From Candidatus Binatia bacterium (GTDB lineage: Bacteria > Desulfobacterota > Binatia > HRBIN30): a stretch of DNA of 64,000 nt. Made by a program: the position numbers and the translations under genes. Location of the stretch: positions 62,001 through 126,000 of the forward strand of contig BPIR01000004.1 of NCBI GenBank assembly GCA_026004215.1, read 5' to 3'. Below the pieces are notes generated by a model. The model was not told the DNA's origin and did no database searches. It saw nothing but the letters and a program-made list of their open reading frames with translations. Positions 53,701-63,900 of this stretch are shown here, one piece after another. The first letter of the stretch is position 1. Each line of letters starts with the position of its first letter.

Positions 53701-56276
53701 CGCGGCGCGAGTTGGAGAATGCCCTGGCTTTACGAACAAAAGAGCTCGAGCAACAAGCGGCGCGCGTAGCTGCAGCCGAGGCGGCGGCCGAAGAGCGCCA
53801 GCGGGAGTACGAAACCGCACGTCACGATGTCGCCGAGCTGCAAGAGCGTTTGTCAGAGAGCAAGGCTCAGTTCGACTCGGCCATGGAACGGGCGCGCCAG
53901 CTCGAGCAAGAGTTGCAACAAGCACAATTCGAAAAAGAGCTTGCCGCGAGCGCCGCGCAAGAAATCGAACGAGCGCACGCCGAAACCATGGCGCGAGCTA
54001 CGGAACTCGAGGCCCGATTGCGCGCAGTGGAAACAGAACTCGCCAACCAGCGAGCCGCCTGGGAGCGCGAACGCCAACACACCCGAGAACAGTGGCAAGA
54101 AAAAGAACAGGCGCAGCAAGCCCAGTTGCGAGAGCTGGAGGTGCTGCGGGGCTCGGTGAACAACTTACGCGCGGAGCTGGCGGCGCTGGAGGCGCAGCGC
54201 GACGCTGCCCTCGCGCGCGCCACCGAGGCCGAGCAAGCGCTTTCCGAGCGAATCCGGGAGCTCGAAGCGCGAGCGGTTGGCGCCGAAACAATGCTGCAAC
54301 AAGCCCAAGCGGCCATATCTGAGTTGCAAGTGCGCTTGGCGCAGCGCGAACGGGCACTGGAAGAAGCTTTGCAACGGCGAGAGGAGCTGGAAAGCGAGGG
54401 TTTGCGCCACGAAGAGCGTTATGCATCGCTTGCAGCGGAGAACGCGCGCTTGGAGGAGGAGTTGGCCAAGGCACGGGCTTCGCAAGGAGAGCAGGTGCAA
54501 TCCCTAGCGCGCGAGCTCCAGCGAGTGCGCACGGAACACCGCGCGTTGCAGCAGGAAAAGGCATTGCTGGAAGGGGCGCTGGCCGAGCACCAAAAGCGCA
54601 CGCGGGACTTGGCTCAAGCGCATGCCTCTACGGTCGGCGAGCTCCAGGGCGTCGTGGAACACTTGCGCAAACAAATCGCCGAGCTCAATCAAGGACGAGC
54701 CCAACTCAACGAGCGATTGGAGCACGCCGAGCGAGAACTCACGAAATGGCGCGACGAGGCGCAGCGGCGCGGCCTCGAGCAGGCAACCCTCGTCGAGCGC
54801 CTGCGCTCGGCGGAAGAACAGCTTGCGCTGGCAGAACAGCGGCGGCTGGATGCCGAGCGGCAGTTACAGCAGTTGCGCAACGATGTGGAGGCGTGGCAGC
54901 AGCGGTGGTCTGCCCAGCAGTCGCAAATTGCAGCCGCGCAAGAGACGGAGGAGCGTCTCGCGGCGGTGCTATCGGAACTGGATCATCTTCGAGGTGAGTT
55001 GGCGCGTAGCGAGCGCGAACGCGAGCTGCTGCAGGCAGAAATCGAACGGGCAGCCCAGGAACGCGCGGAAGTACTCGCCGATCTGGAAGCCGAGCGCCTG
55101 CGCCTGCAAGAACAATTGCGACAACTGGGCGAGGAGCGACGCCGGGTCGAAGGGCTGCTGGCGGAACAGCAGGCAGCCTTGGACCAGCAGCGCGGTTTGG
55201 TTGCCGAGTTGCGCGCGAGCTACGAGCAGTTGCAAGCAGACAAGCTGGCTACAGAAAGCGAGTGCGCGGAACTGGCTGCTGCGCTGGAGGAGGCACGGAC
55301 CAAGCTGGCCGAACTCGAGGAAAGGCTCAACGAACGGGAGCGCGCGTTGGCTCGGGTGGAGCAAGAACGGGAGGAGCTGGTAGAGGCCTTGCGCTTTGCG
55401 CAAGAAGCCGCGAGCAAGTCGCCGCTCGGTAACGGTCCGGCGGCCGGTGCGGGCGTGGTGACCGTAACGGCCGCCGAACTCGAAAAGGCAGTTCCGAAGA
55501 CGGCACGGGATGCAGGCGCGACGGTAACCGCAGGCGAACACAACGGGGTGGCTGCCGGTGAGGCAGTCCGAGAACTGTTCGTCCTCGACGGCGGCCGGCG
55601 CGCAGACGAGGCAAGCGCTGCCTTGCGGGCGGCTGGGTTCGAGGTGCGGGTGGTGGCCCCCAACGACGATGCGGTGCGACACCTGTCGCCCGCAAGCAGC
55701 GGTTGCGTCTTGATCAATTTGGGCGCCGGTCCTCAAGCATGGCGCGCGTTACTCAAGTTGCGCTCGGAGCGGGCATGGAGCGCATGGCGCGTGCTTGCGT
55801 ACGTTGTGCCCCCGAACGGCGAAAAAGGATTTTGCTTTGGTCGAGCCGAATTCGATTTGTGGCCTCTCGACGCCGAGCGCTTGCTGGCCTCTCTGAATTG
55901 GCTGCGGCCCAAGGTGAAAAAGGTGCTGGCCGTGAGTGCCGACGTGGACAGTATGAACAAACTCCGCGAGCCGCTCACGAAAGCCGGGATCTCCACCTCG
56001 ATCGTTTTGGATGGCAAGCAGGCACTGGAGTTCACGAACATCATTGCTCCGGAGGCGACCGCCCTGCACTTGTCGCCGGCCACGCCGGGAGCGGCGCGGG
56101 CTCTGGCTACACTCCGGCAGCAGGAGAATACCTCCGACCTGCCGTTGTTGATCGCTTTGGACCGCGCCCCCTCACGGGAAGAGCACTTCTATGCTTCGAC
56201 CGCACGGGAGTTGCTCCTGAAAGGATCGTTCACCTTCAAGGCGCTGCCGAGCGCTTTGGCAAGTTTGCTGGCCTGA
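50733..56276 (+). CDS. GAF domain, giant coiled coil and two pseudo-receiver domains
   Basis: An 1847-aa cytoplasmic protein. ATG 50733 lies after GGAGG/AAAGGG; GTG 50700 is an alternative. Domains: GAF-like ligand domain about 22-170 (FAAEVARVVHEAMRVTAVAIL, VARLGLTIVALPVLQNEQPAGVVLL); an almost unbroken heptad-rich coiled coil about 240-1560 with no clear hinge, very rich in Glu, Gln, Arg and Ala; receiver-like domain one at about 1614-1725 (ELFVLDGGRR...), whose phosphate-site position reads VLINLG; and receiver-like domain two at about 1729-1846 (KVLAVSADVDSMNKLREPLTKAG), whose site reads ALHLSP. Both lack the phosphorylatable Asp. The layout recalls AglZ/FrzS polarity and motility scaffolds of myxobacteria in mirror order. 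A role as a polar or cytoskeletal scaffold is inference. Confidence 0.85.
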   Translation: MRSAAKPEARVSQQGVTPASTNLAGLGNRLVSIFARRLPRLDFAAEVARVVHEAMRVTAVAILGYEVRRERLVLLAAEGLNTEAIAALGGGEACLWDIPMRSARNHRISIITDAHKNPFVPRALADVARLGLTIVALPVLQNEQPAGVVLLFAAGRRQFSDADLYTLSQALLVCAPVLRDASQGAAETPPITIENEKVQEALAKLAAAGAIIDPGAASPASAPAVEPPLWQDTGTSAAHAVKDFEAERRGFEEELNQLRQELDQANARVRQLTLNTHSLQRERDELLAQLHQRESEEAAEIARLRAEVESLQDRLVASEAERTRAVRLAEGRIQALQQSLNNLQREWDALQSRSGGAEAQLAEWQTLAMAVFEERDRLAAQIESLHAQRRNLEEEVLRLRQEAGKERAALEADRDAWKTEAEAARQQLVERTKKLGRLESELRSTMVQRDALAEQLVSLRAEWERASRIAEEIHAQFADSETARAAAMAENQLLRQALDEERQRSADAAAALTAELNASRQEADSLARLVDSLRVQLDQQERLARSAQEAWDTLHAQYTAAQTELERLRGELDGHEAARVEIATRLEHLQEERDAMVRERRALLDELSALRRQLTEVEAAKAALAAELQARTAEAERELQRGKAEALQSAERAERLAAELREAQLQLQRAAAQSKSLSSTVSELSARLDDALVERQRLVDDLRQREASWRQAEEARQAVELRWQQERQRREEEQAFWQERWAAAEQERDSLLQQLVAREQELQARERTLEQLNAELDYWRHQSEQAREQSKILEQALKTAHFELEASRKELEQLRSTMDEERSRAETLAQSLRAELSTVRSEAQVLAEQLRRAREQQDAWEQAARARDAEIERWQREVARLRQQLADRAVLAAQAESLAARVVELEAELAAARAELEHVGEHTASEWEQRVIHLEKELARVRGEAEQAERARAALADEILVARNLVAQTQVAADRRTAALQATIERLEATRRELENALALRTKELEQQAARVAAAEAAAEERQREYETARHDVAELQERLSESKAQFDSAMERARQLEQELQQAQFEKELAASAAQEIERAHAETMARATELEARLRAVETELANQRAAWERERQHTREQWQEKEQAQQAQLRELEVLRGSVNNLRAELAALEAQRDAALARATEAEQALSERIRELEARAVGAETMLQQAQAAISELQVRLAQRERALEEALQRREELESEGLRHEERYASLAAENARLEEELAKARASQGEQVQSLARELQRVRTEHRALQQEKALLEGALAEHQKRTRDLAQAHASTVGELQGVVEHLRKQIAELNQGRAQLNERLEHAERELTKWRDEAQRRGLEQATLVERLRSAEEQLALAEQRRLDAERQLQQLRNDVEAWQQRWSAQQSQIAAAQETEERLAAVLSELDHLRGELARSERERELLQAEIERAAQERAEVLADLEAERLRLQEQLRQLGEERRRVEGLLAEQQAALDQQRGLVAELRASYEQLQADKLATESECAELAAALEEARTKLAELEERLNERERALARVEQEREELVEALRFAQEAASKSPLGNGPAAGAGVVTVTAAELEKAVPKTARDAGATVTAGEHNGVAAGEAVRELFVLDGGRRADEASAALRAAGFEVRVVAPNDDAVRHLSPASSGCVLINLGAGPQAWRALLKLRSERAWSAWRVLAYVVPPNGEKGFCFGRAEFDLWPLDAERLLASLNWLRPKVKKVLAVSADVDSMNKLREPLTKAGISTSIVLDGKQALEFTNIIAPEATALHLSPATPGAARALATLRQQENTSDLPLLIALDRAPSREEHFYASTARELLLKGSFTFKALPSALASLLA

Positions 56277-56343
56277 GCTCCGGCCCCCGTTCGACTCAAG
56301 CGGGGTGGCCGGCTCTTGCACGCCAGCGTAAGCCAGAGGCAAG

Positions 56344-57507
56344 ATGCCTGGCACCATGGTCCGAATGGGACGCCTACTGGTGCTGACAGCCTTCACGTGG
56401 ACTGCGCTTGCGGTGCAAGGCCAGTCGAAGGTTTGCCCGGGGGATTGCGACGCCAATGGGCGCACGGAGTCGGTCGAGATTGCCGCAGCCGTGCATGCGT
56501 TGTTTGGCCAAGCGGCAGTCTGTGGCGGAGAGACCGGCTCCGCGAGTGTCGCCTTCCTGGTGCAGGCATTGTCTTACGCGGCGCTGGACCGCCCAATCTG
56601 TGCTGCCGGAGGACGCAGCCGCTGGGAAGATCTTGCCCCTCTTCCGGGTGGGCCAAGGCAGGAGGTGGGCGTGGCTGCCCTTGGAGACGAAGTGTTCGTC
56701 ATCGGAGGCATTACCAGCCGGGCCGTAGGCGTGAGCACGGTCGAAGCGTATCGAGTTTCGCAAGGGCGCTGGCGCACTGTGGCCCGCTTGCCCCGCCCGC
56801 TCCATCACGTAGCGGCAACGGCCGACGAACGGTTCGTGTATGCGGCCGGAGGCTTTGCAGGTGCTAGCTTTACTCCGGTAAGCGAGGTCTTCCGCTACGA
56901 CCCGACGCGAGATGTGTGGGAGCCCTTGCCGCCGCTACCCTTGGCCGTGGGCGCGGCCGCCTGCGCTGTGACGCGGCGAGAGTTACACGTGGTTGGCGGT
57001 GCCGCAGGGTTGGCGAGTTCAGCCCAGCACGCGGTGTTGAACTTGGACACGATGACGTGGAGCACTGCGACACCACTTCCCGAAGCGCTGAATCATCTTG
57101 GCGCGGTCGTTTGGAACGAGAACTTATACGTAGTCGGCGGGCGCCACGATCCATCCGGGCTAGCGAATTCCTCAGCGTTGTACCGCTGGGATGCAGGGAC
57201 GAACGCGTGGCAGACCCTTGCGCCGATGCCGACTGCGCGCAGCGGGCACGCGGCGGGCGTCGTGGGCAGATGGTTAGTCGTATTTGGTGGAGAGGTGGAT
57301 CCGTTGCGATCTCCTCAGTTCGTTTTCCCGCAAGTGGAAGCTTATGACTTGAGTCGTGACCGATGGTTTTCGGACGTGTCCATGCCGGTACCGCGGCACG
57401 GCTTTGGCGCCGCTGTGGTCGGCACCGCGGTTTACCTTCCCGGAGGCGCAACCCGCGCAGGCTTTGGCGAGACGGATCGGCACGATCGCTGGGTGATCGA
57501 GGAATGA
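56344..57507 (+). CDS. Exported Kelch-repeat protein with dockerin-like N-terminus
   Basis: A 387-aa exported protein. The signal peptide (LLVLTAFTWTALAVQG) is followed by a dockerin-like EF pair: CPGDCDANGRTESVEIAAAVHALFG and a weaker second copy ending RPICAA. Five to six Kelch repeats then form a beta propeller (RWEDLAPLPGGPRQEVGVAAL, VFVIGGI, YAAGGFAG, LHVVGGAAG, LYVVGGRHD, WLVVFGGE), each with the GG and later W/Y signature. The dockerin-like part sits at the N-terminus, the reverse of most binatotal surface proteins. A carbohydrate or protein-binding role at the cell surface is likely. It follows the coiled-coil gene by 67 bases. Confidence 0.85.
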   Translation: MPGTMVRMGRLLVLTAFTWTALAVQGQSKVCPGDCDANGRTESVEIAAAVHALFGQAAVCGGETGSASVAFLVQALSYAALDRPICAAGGRSRWEDLAPLPGGPRQEVGVAALGDEVFVIGGITSRAVGVSTVEAYRVSQGRWRTVARLPRPLHHVAATADERFVYAAGGFAGASFTPVSEVFRYDPTRDVWEPLPPLPLAVGAAACAVTRRELHVVGGAAGLASSAQHAVLNLDTMTWSTATPLPEALNHLGAVVWNENLYVVGGRHDPSGLANSSALYRWDAGTNAWQTLAPMPTARSGHAAGVVGRWLVVFGGEVDPLRSPQFVFPQVEAYDLSRDRWFSDVSMPVPRHGFGAAVVGTAVYLPGGATRAGFGETDRHDRWVIEE

Positions 57508-57686
57508 CGAGAAAGGCCAGCCAGTAAAGATACGGCCAGACCTACTTGCAAGAACCTCGGGCTCTACGCCAGCCATGCGGGTGCGGATGGCCGGTCGCAT
57601 GCCCGAACGAGGATGCGCGGTAACGATCTGATTCCGGGGCGCGTCCAGACATCGCGAGCCGCGACAAACTTCTCGAATGGTCGCAC

Positions 57687-58946
57687 TCAGTTGCGCGCCT
57701 GCCGTTTTGCCGGAGTGCGACTAGCGAGTTTGGTTACCCGAGCGCCTGCCCGTGACTTTTTACTCGCCGATTGTTTGATGGCAGCCGATTTGGCCACCGT
57801 CTTGCTGCTGCCTCGGGGGACTGCGTTTTTTCCCGTAGCCGTCGCTGCGTTCTTCGGAGTCGTCGAGGCTCGCGCAGCGAGCGCGGTTGACCCTCGCTTG
57901 CACGGCACCCGTTTTCCCTTGTGCCGGCACACACGCACTGGAGGCGGTGGTAAAGCCGCGCGCTGGAGAGCGAGCAGTTCGCCTGGAGTCAGACGTGCGT
58001 ACGCTTCCTGAACGAGCGGGCGCGTACCTTCGGGGACCCGAATGGTGTAGCCGCCGGGCGGGACAATACTCTGGATCAACGCTGGGTTGAGTTCTTGAAG
58101 CAGCGATAAAGGATGATCCGTCCACCGCGCAATGGTCGCCAACGGCATGACGTGCTCAATATGGACAAGATCGTACTCTAACGGTTGAGGTTGCGGGCGC
58201 TGGAATCCATATGCCTCGGGATGCGAGGCAATTTGCAGCGCTGCCAAAAAGCCCGGTACGTAGTCCTCCGTTTCGCGAAACAGATAGCCGCGTTCGCTCA
58301 GTTCCCAAAAATCGCTGGCATCGGACGTGCTGAGCAGGCGGCTAATGCGGCCCTCACCGGTGTTGTAGGCAGCGAGGCAGAGGTGCCAATCGCCGAACAT
58401 CCCGTACAGGTCCTTTAAATAGCGAGCTGCGGCGCGGGTGGATTTCACCGGATCACGCCGCTCGTCCACAAATCGGTCGATCCGCAGCCCATAACGGCGG
58501 CCCGTATCGGGGATGAATTGCCAGAGACCGACGGCCCTCGCCGGTGACACAGCTTGCGTCCGAAACCCACTCTCGATGAGGGGCAAGTAGGCAAATTCCG
58601 TGGGCAAGCCTTCTTTGCGCAGAATCGCTTCGATGCGCGGCAAATAACGGCTGCTGCGTTCCAGCGCGCGGCCGTAAAAACCGCGCAAGTCCGTTTGATA
58701 TTTGCTGACGAAATCGCTGACTTTGGGGTGGTCGAACTTCAGCCCTAAGTGCTCGCCCCGAATCTTTGGCCGTGAGGGACCGACGCTGACGTTGTACCGG
58801 GATCCAAGATCCGCGTCGGGAGGAACTTCCGCCTTTTGCCACTGCCACCAGTGCTTCTCGGCGTCCGAACGTTTCATCGTACTGCAGCCCGTGATTGCCA
58901 GAAACCCCACCGCGATGACCACGAACGCCGGCTTCCTCGTCAGCAC
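57687..58946 (-). CDS. mltD: MltD-like membrane-bound lytic transglycosylase
   Basis: A 419-aa lipoprotein; GTG 58946 has AAAGGAGG eight bases upstream. Lipobox FLAITGC with Cys21. The GH23 transglycosylase domain has catalytic Glu125 (LPLIESGFRTQAVSPARAVGLWQF), YGLRIDRFVDERRDP and the AAYNTGEGRI motif. A LysM-like peptidoglycan-binding segment (PLATIARWTDHPLSLLQELNP, about 285-330) follows. The last about 75 residues are Lys/Ala/Arg-rich like a histone tail, unusual for MltD. It cleaves murein glycan strands in the periplasm. Confidence 0.92.
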   Translation of the reverse strand: MLTRKPAFVVIAVGFLAITGCSTMKRSDAEKHWWQWQKAEVPPDADLGSRYNVSVGPSRPKIRGEHLGLKFDHPKVSDFVSKYQTDLRGFYGRALERSSRYLPRIEAILRKEGLPTEFAYLPLIESGFRTQAVSPARAVGLWQFIPDTGRRYGLRIDRFVDERRDPVKSTRAAARYLKDLYGMFGDWHLCLAAYNTGEGRISRLLSTSDASDFWELSERGYLFRETEDYVPGFLAALQIASHPEAYGFQRPQPQPLEYDLVHIEHVMPLATIARWTDHPLSLLQELNPALIQSIVPPGGYTIRVPEGTRPLVQEAYARLTPGELLALQRAALPPPPVRVCRHKGKRVPCKRGSTALAARASTTPKNAATATGKNAVPRGSSKTVAKSAAIKQSASKKSRAGARVTKLASRTPAKRQARN

Positions 58947-59445
58947 CTCGAATCCTCCTTTGCACACCTCCACAGCCCGGCGGTGGCCAGGTTCGTTCCC
59001 GGGCCGCGGAATCAATGAATCTACACGGGCACATGCCTCCTTCGGGCCGGAAACGAATCCAGAGCCCGTAGAACAACCGGGTGAGCGACGAGCGCGGTGG
59101 CAGAAAGCGCTGGCAGGATACCCGCCAAAAGACTTGCTGCGGACCAGCGTTTCCGCCTCCGGTTCGACCGCACGTACCTCTCCAACCGCAAAAGTGGCCG
59201 CCTTCCTACCACGATGCGTTCGGAGGCGCAACCCGAATGACCAGTGAGATTCTTGCGGGGCGATCCCAGATGCAGTCTGCTCGAATCCGTGTGGCCTCAG
59301 GTAACCGCGAAGAGTGAGGCCAGGGGCCACAATACCGGGGAGAGGTGGCGGCGGATGATGGCCAGCGCTTGCGCTCTCGCGAGACTCGATCGTCGAGTTT
59401 TTTCACGGAGAGCCATCTCGGGCGGGCGCCGGATCGGCGCGGGGT
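58947..59445. other. Spacer between mltD and radA
   Basis: No supported gene. A minus-strand frame of 39 codons (start near 59416, MALREKTRRSSLARAQ...) has no ribosome site. GCGCC-GATCC-GGCGC at 59431-59446 can pair at the radA 3' end but lacks a T tract. Confidence 0.35.
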
Positions 59446-60816
59446 CTAGCGGCCAAAAAGCACATCCCAAGCTTCGCTCAAGGAAGCGACGCCGATGCAT
59501 CGGATATCGGGAACGGTCTCGACTTGCCGTGCGTTGGTGCGCGGCAGCAAGCACTTGCGCAAACCGAGACGCGCGGCCTCTTGAACCCGCAGCGCCGTAT
59601 GTTGCACCCCACGTACTTCGCCTGCCAGCCCGACCTCGCCGAACACTACCAGCTCAGGATCGAGTGGCCGGTCGAGGAAACTCGAACCGAGTGCCGCGAT
59701 CAAAGCAAGGTCGGCTGCGGGTTCGTTGATTCGTATCCCGCCAGCGGCATTGACAAAGACATCTTGTCCGAGGAGTTGAACGCCGAGTTTTTTTTCCAGA
59801 ACCGCCACCAGCATGCTGGCGCGGTTGGGGTCGAAGCCCAATGTCGTGCGCCGCGGGTTGGCGAGCGCGCTCGGCGAAACCAGTGCCTGTACTTCGATGA
59901 GCACGGGGCGCGTTCCTTCCATGCACGCCGCCACGACCGAACCGGCGGCACCGCGCGGGCGCTCCGCAAGGAAGTGCGCGGAGGGATTGCCCACGGGTTG
60001 CAAGCCGCGCTCGGTCATCTCGAACACGCCAATCTCGTTGGTGGAACCGAACCGGTTCTTCACGCTACGTAAAATCCGAAAGGCGTGGCTGCGGTCGCCT
60101 TCGAAGTACAGCACCGTGTCCACCATGTGTTCCAGCACGCGGGGCCCTGCGAATGCACCCTCTTTGGTTACGTGCCCGATGAGCAGCGTGGGCAGGTAGT
60201 GTTGTTTGGCGAGCCGCACAAAGCGCGCAGCGCACTCGCGAACTTGGCTGACGTTGCCCGGTGCGGACTCGAGCACGTCCGCCCACATGGTTTGGATCGA
60301 GTCAATGGCTAAAACCTGAGGGCGTTGTCGTTGTGCGTGCTCCACGATCGTCTCCACCGCGGTTTCTGCCAGTAACCACACGGGCCGATCCGCTAAGCCG
60401 AGGCGCTCCGCTCGCATTTTGATTTGTTCTGGGGATTCTTCGCCAGAGACATACAGGGCCGGTCGGTCTTCGCTCCCCACAGCCGCAAGTGCTTGTAGAA
60501 CGAGAGTGGATTTTCCGATGCCTGGGTCCCCCCCAATGAGCACGACCGAGCCTGGAACCAGACCGCCGCCCAACACGCGGTCGAACTCCTCGATTCCGCT
60601 GGCTAGCCGAGGCGTAGCGGCAGTGTCCACTTCCGCGAGGCGCACTGGGCTGCGGTTCGTTTCCCCGGCCCAGCTCCGCTTCTTGCCCGCGCGCTGCGGA
60701 ACGATGCGCTCTTCGACGAGCGTATTCCATCCACCGCAGTCCGTGCAGCGGCCGAGCCAGCGCGGCGAGCGATAACCACAATCTTGGCAAACATAAATAC
60801 TCTTTGCGTGCGCCAT
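59446..60816 (-). CDS. radA: DNA repair/recombination protein RadA
   Basis: A 456-aa RecA-family motor that drives branch migration during recombination repair. An N-terminal C4 zinc finger (Cys10, 13, 24, 27; VCQDCGYRSPRW then CTDCGGW), a Walker A of GGDPGIGKST (95-104), the RadA-specific KNRFG (253-257) and a C-terminal Lon-like domain (IALGSSFLDRPLDPELVVFGEVGLAGEVR, near 59650-59720) are all present. ATG 60816 is chosen; GTG 60828 is an alternative. No partner gene is needed for the call. Confidence 0.97.
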   Translation of the reverse strand: MAHAKSIYVCQDCGYRSPRWLGRCTDCGGWNTLVEERIVPQRAGKKRSWAGETNRSPVRLAEVDTAATPRLASGIEEFDRVLGGGLVPGSVVLIGGDPGIGKSTLVLQALAAVGSEDRPALYVSGEESPEQIKMRAERLGLADRPVWLLAETAVETIVEHAQRQRPQVLAIDSIQTMWADVLESAPGNVSQVRECAARFVRLAKQHYLPTLLIGHVTKEGAFAGPRVLEHMVDTVLYFEGDRSHAFRILRSVKNRFGSTNEIGVFEMTERGLQPVGNPSAHFLAERPRGAAGSVVAACMEGTRPVLIEVQALVSPSALANPRRTTLGFDPNRASMLVAVLEKKLGVQLLGQDVFVNAAGGIRINEPAADLALIAALGSSFLDRPLDPELVVFGEVGLAGEVRGVQHTALRVQEAARLGLRKCLLPRTNARQVETVPDIRCIGVASLSEAWDVLFGR

Positions 60817-60928
60817 GGGGATACCTACCCTCGTAGCACGGCTAGTGCTCCGCAAGCAGCGTGCCTGCGCGAAGGGGGCCAGCGCGAGCTAAGTGGCCGT
60901 GGAAACCGCGAACGAAATGGGGATCCGC

Positions 60929-63900
60929 TCAGGCTCGGCAAGATAACGTGAAGTGCAACTGCAGCAGGCGAACACGCCCGCTGGCATCGCCGAAGGCGAG
61001 GTGCCAGCCCTCGGCCGTGCACGCCAGGGCCACGATGGGTGCATCGCTGCGGTGCAGAACAACTCCACTGTTTGGCTGTTCGGTGTTCCAGATGCGGATG
61101 GTGCCGTCCACTCCGGCGGTGAGCCACCAGCGAGGGTCCCAAAGGGGTAGGATTTGAGTGACGCCCCCCTCGTGCGCCGACACTTGGGAGACGATCGCGC
61201 CGTCGCAAACGCGCCAGAGCTTGAGTTGCCCGTCGTCACTGCCGGAGGCGAGAACGTCGCCGCCCGCTAAAAATGCCAGCGCGCGGACTGCGCTTCCGTG
61301 CGCTTTCCAAGAATGGAGCGAGCGGCCGGCGGCCCATTCCCACGTGACAATGTGGCCGCCGAGGTCGCCGCTTGCGAGCAAGCTTGCGTCGGGGCTCATG
61401 GCCAGCGCGGCGACCTGACGGCTGTGGCCTGCGAGCGTGGCTCGTGAGACCCGGGTATCCACGTCCCACACCTGCACAGTGTGATCATAGCTCGCGGAGG
61501 CGAGCGCGCGCTGGTTCAGGGCCAACAGGCTGCTGACGATGCTTCGATGCGCCGCGAGTACGAGGGGAGCATTGTCCGGGGAAGATGCAGTATGGGCTGG
61601 GCTCGGGCAAAGGTAGATCTGCCGATCGAATCCTGCCGCAGCGACGACTCCCGAATGCGGAAGCGCTACGACAGCTTGAAGCGGAGCCGGCGAAAGACGG
61701 AGGGCGGCGGTTGCCTGCGTGTCGAGTCGGTGCGCAAGCGTCAACAAGCGGCCGTCTCCAGTTGTGCAAAGCCAGGTTTGGTGCTGGGTGTCGTAGGCCA
61801 GTGCAGTCAGAGGAACCTCGATGGAGCACTCCGCAACCACCGAGGCGCCTTCGACCCTGTGGATCTCGGTCTGCGGGCGTACCGCAGTCCAAAGATCTCG
61901 AAGTGCATCGGAGCCAACATCTCGACTGCGCGCGAGATGACGGAAATGATCGAGAGAGCTGGGCAGGTCGCCGGTGCGAAATGCCTCCCAGGCCGCATTC
62001 AGATGCTCGTCGTCGGTGAGCTCGGCCGGAGGCAAGGTGGCGTGCTCGCCACGCCACGAAAGCAGCGGTGTGCAAACTTCAGGGCCAGGTTGCGGTAAAT
62101 CCCAGAGGCGCACGGTGCAGTCCCAACTTCCGGACACGAGTGAGCGGGCGTTGGCAGCCAAAGCGACGCTGGTGACCAAGCCCCGGTGCCCCAGAAGGGT
62201 GCGAATGCACCGCTGCCGGCTCAGGTCCCAAACCCGTACCGTGGAATCCCAACTGCCGGACACAGCCAGGGTGGCGTCGTCGTTGAGGCGCAAGCACGTC
62301 ACGATGCCGTTGTGCCCCCACAATGTCGCCGCACATTTGCCGGAGCGAGCATTCCACAGCCGAATCGTGCGATCCCAGCTTCCCGAGGCCACGTGTTGGC
62401 CGTCGGCGCTCACCGCCACACACGAAACGAAGTGTTCGTGGCCCACAAAGGTGCGCAGTGGCTGCCCGCGGGTAAGGTCCCACAGGACGACCTTATGGTC
62501 ATCGCCGCCTGTGGCGAGGCGGCGCGCGTCGGGAGTCATGGCCAGGGCCTTGACTGCGCTGCTGTGGCCCTCCAGGCGGCGGAGAGGGCGCTCCTTTTCC
62601 AAGTCCCACAAGTCGACGAGCGTGCCATCAATGCCGAGAAAGTTGTCCGAGCCAGCGGCGCTGATCACCGCCAAGCGGCCGTCTTGCGAGAGGGCGAGGG
62701 CAAACACTCTCCCGCGCATTCGCAAGGTTTTTACCGAGCGGGCCCGTTGTAAATCCCACAACTTCACACTGCCGTCTTCGCTTCCCGAAAGGGCCCAGTG
62801 ACCATCCGGAGTCATAGCCAACGAAGTGACGTTGCTCTCGTGTCCTTCGAGCGCGCGGATCGCTGTGCCAGCGAAAGCGTCCCACAACAGCAGGGTGTGA
62901 TCGTCACCGCCGGACAACACCCACTTTCCGTCGGCGCTCATGGCGACCGCAGCCACCACTTGTGCATGCCCGGTCAGCTCGCGGCTCACCGAGTGGAGCG
63001 GCCGGCAGCGGCGCGCCGCGCGTTGCAGTTCCTCCAAGCCGGGAACCGGGTGTCCTTGTTCCTCGAGTTTATGCAACAGTTCCAGGGCTAGCGTGCCGTC
63101 GCCACTTTCCAGGGCAGTGAGTGCTTGAAGGTACAGCGGTCGTTCCGGCGCATGCGGGGACGGCCGCGCACCCGCGAGGGCCGCGAGTATGGTTTCGTCC
63201 GAACCGTTTCCAGATCGCCAGCGCAATACGCCAAGGTTGAAATTGGCTTCGAGGTGACGAGGGTCCGCGGCCAGTGCGGTTTCGAACGCCGCCTCGGCCT
63301 CTTCCACACGGCCCTGGGCCAGAGCGACCACGCCTTGGTTGTTCCACCCATCGGAATCCCAGGTGTTCGGGGGCAGCGCCGCAAACGGGCTCGGTTGGCG
63401 GTACAGGGTCTCCCGCAAGCGGGCGATTTGCAAGCGGATCTCGGCAACCGACCGTGGGCGGCGTAACGGCTCCCAGTCCACGCACGCTTGTAACAGTTGT
63501 GCTAGCGGTTCGGGCAAGGGTTCTCCGTTTGGCCGGGTCGGCTCGGGGCTCTTGCGGCGCGGCCCGCGGGTAACCTCGTAGGGACGCCCATTGCAAAACA
63601 GCTCGTAGAGGCACACCCCGAGCGCAAAGATGTCGCTGGTAATATCGCTTGGACCTCCGTCTACCCACTGCTCCGGAGCCACGTACATCTCGGCGAGTTC
63701 TTCGCATCGTGAAGCGATGCCAAAATCGGTGACCCGGACCACCCCGCCAGGCGTCAACAAGATGTTCTCCGGTTTGAGCCCCCCGTGGGCGAGTGCGCGG
63801 CTATGCGCGTGCTCCAGTGCATGGCAAACCTGGATGGCCACGTCGAGCTGGAGGCGTAACGAGCTTAACCGGCCTGCGGCCATCCACTGCCGCAGGGAGC

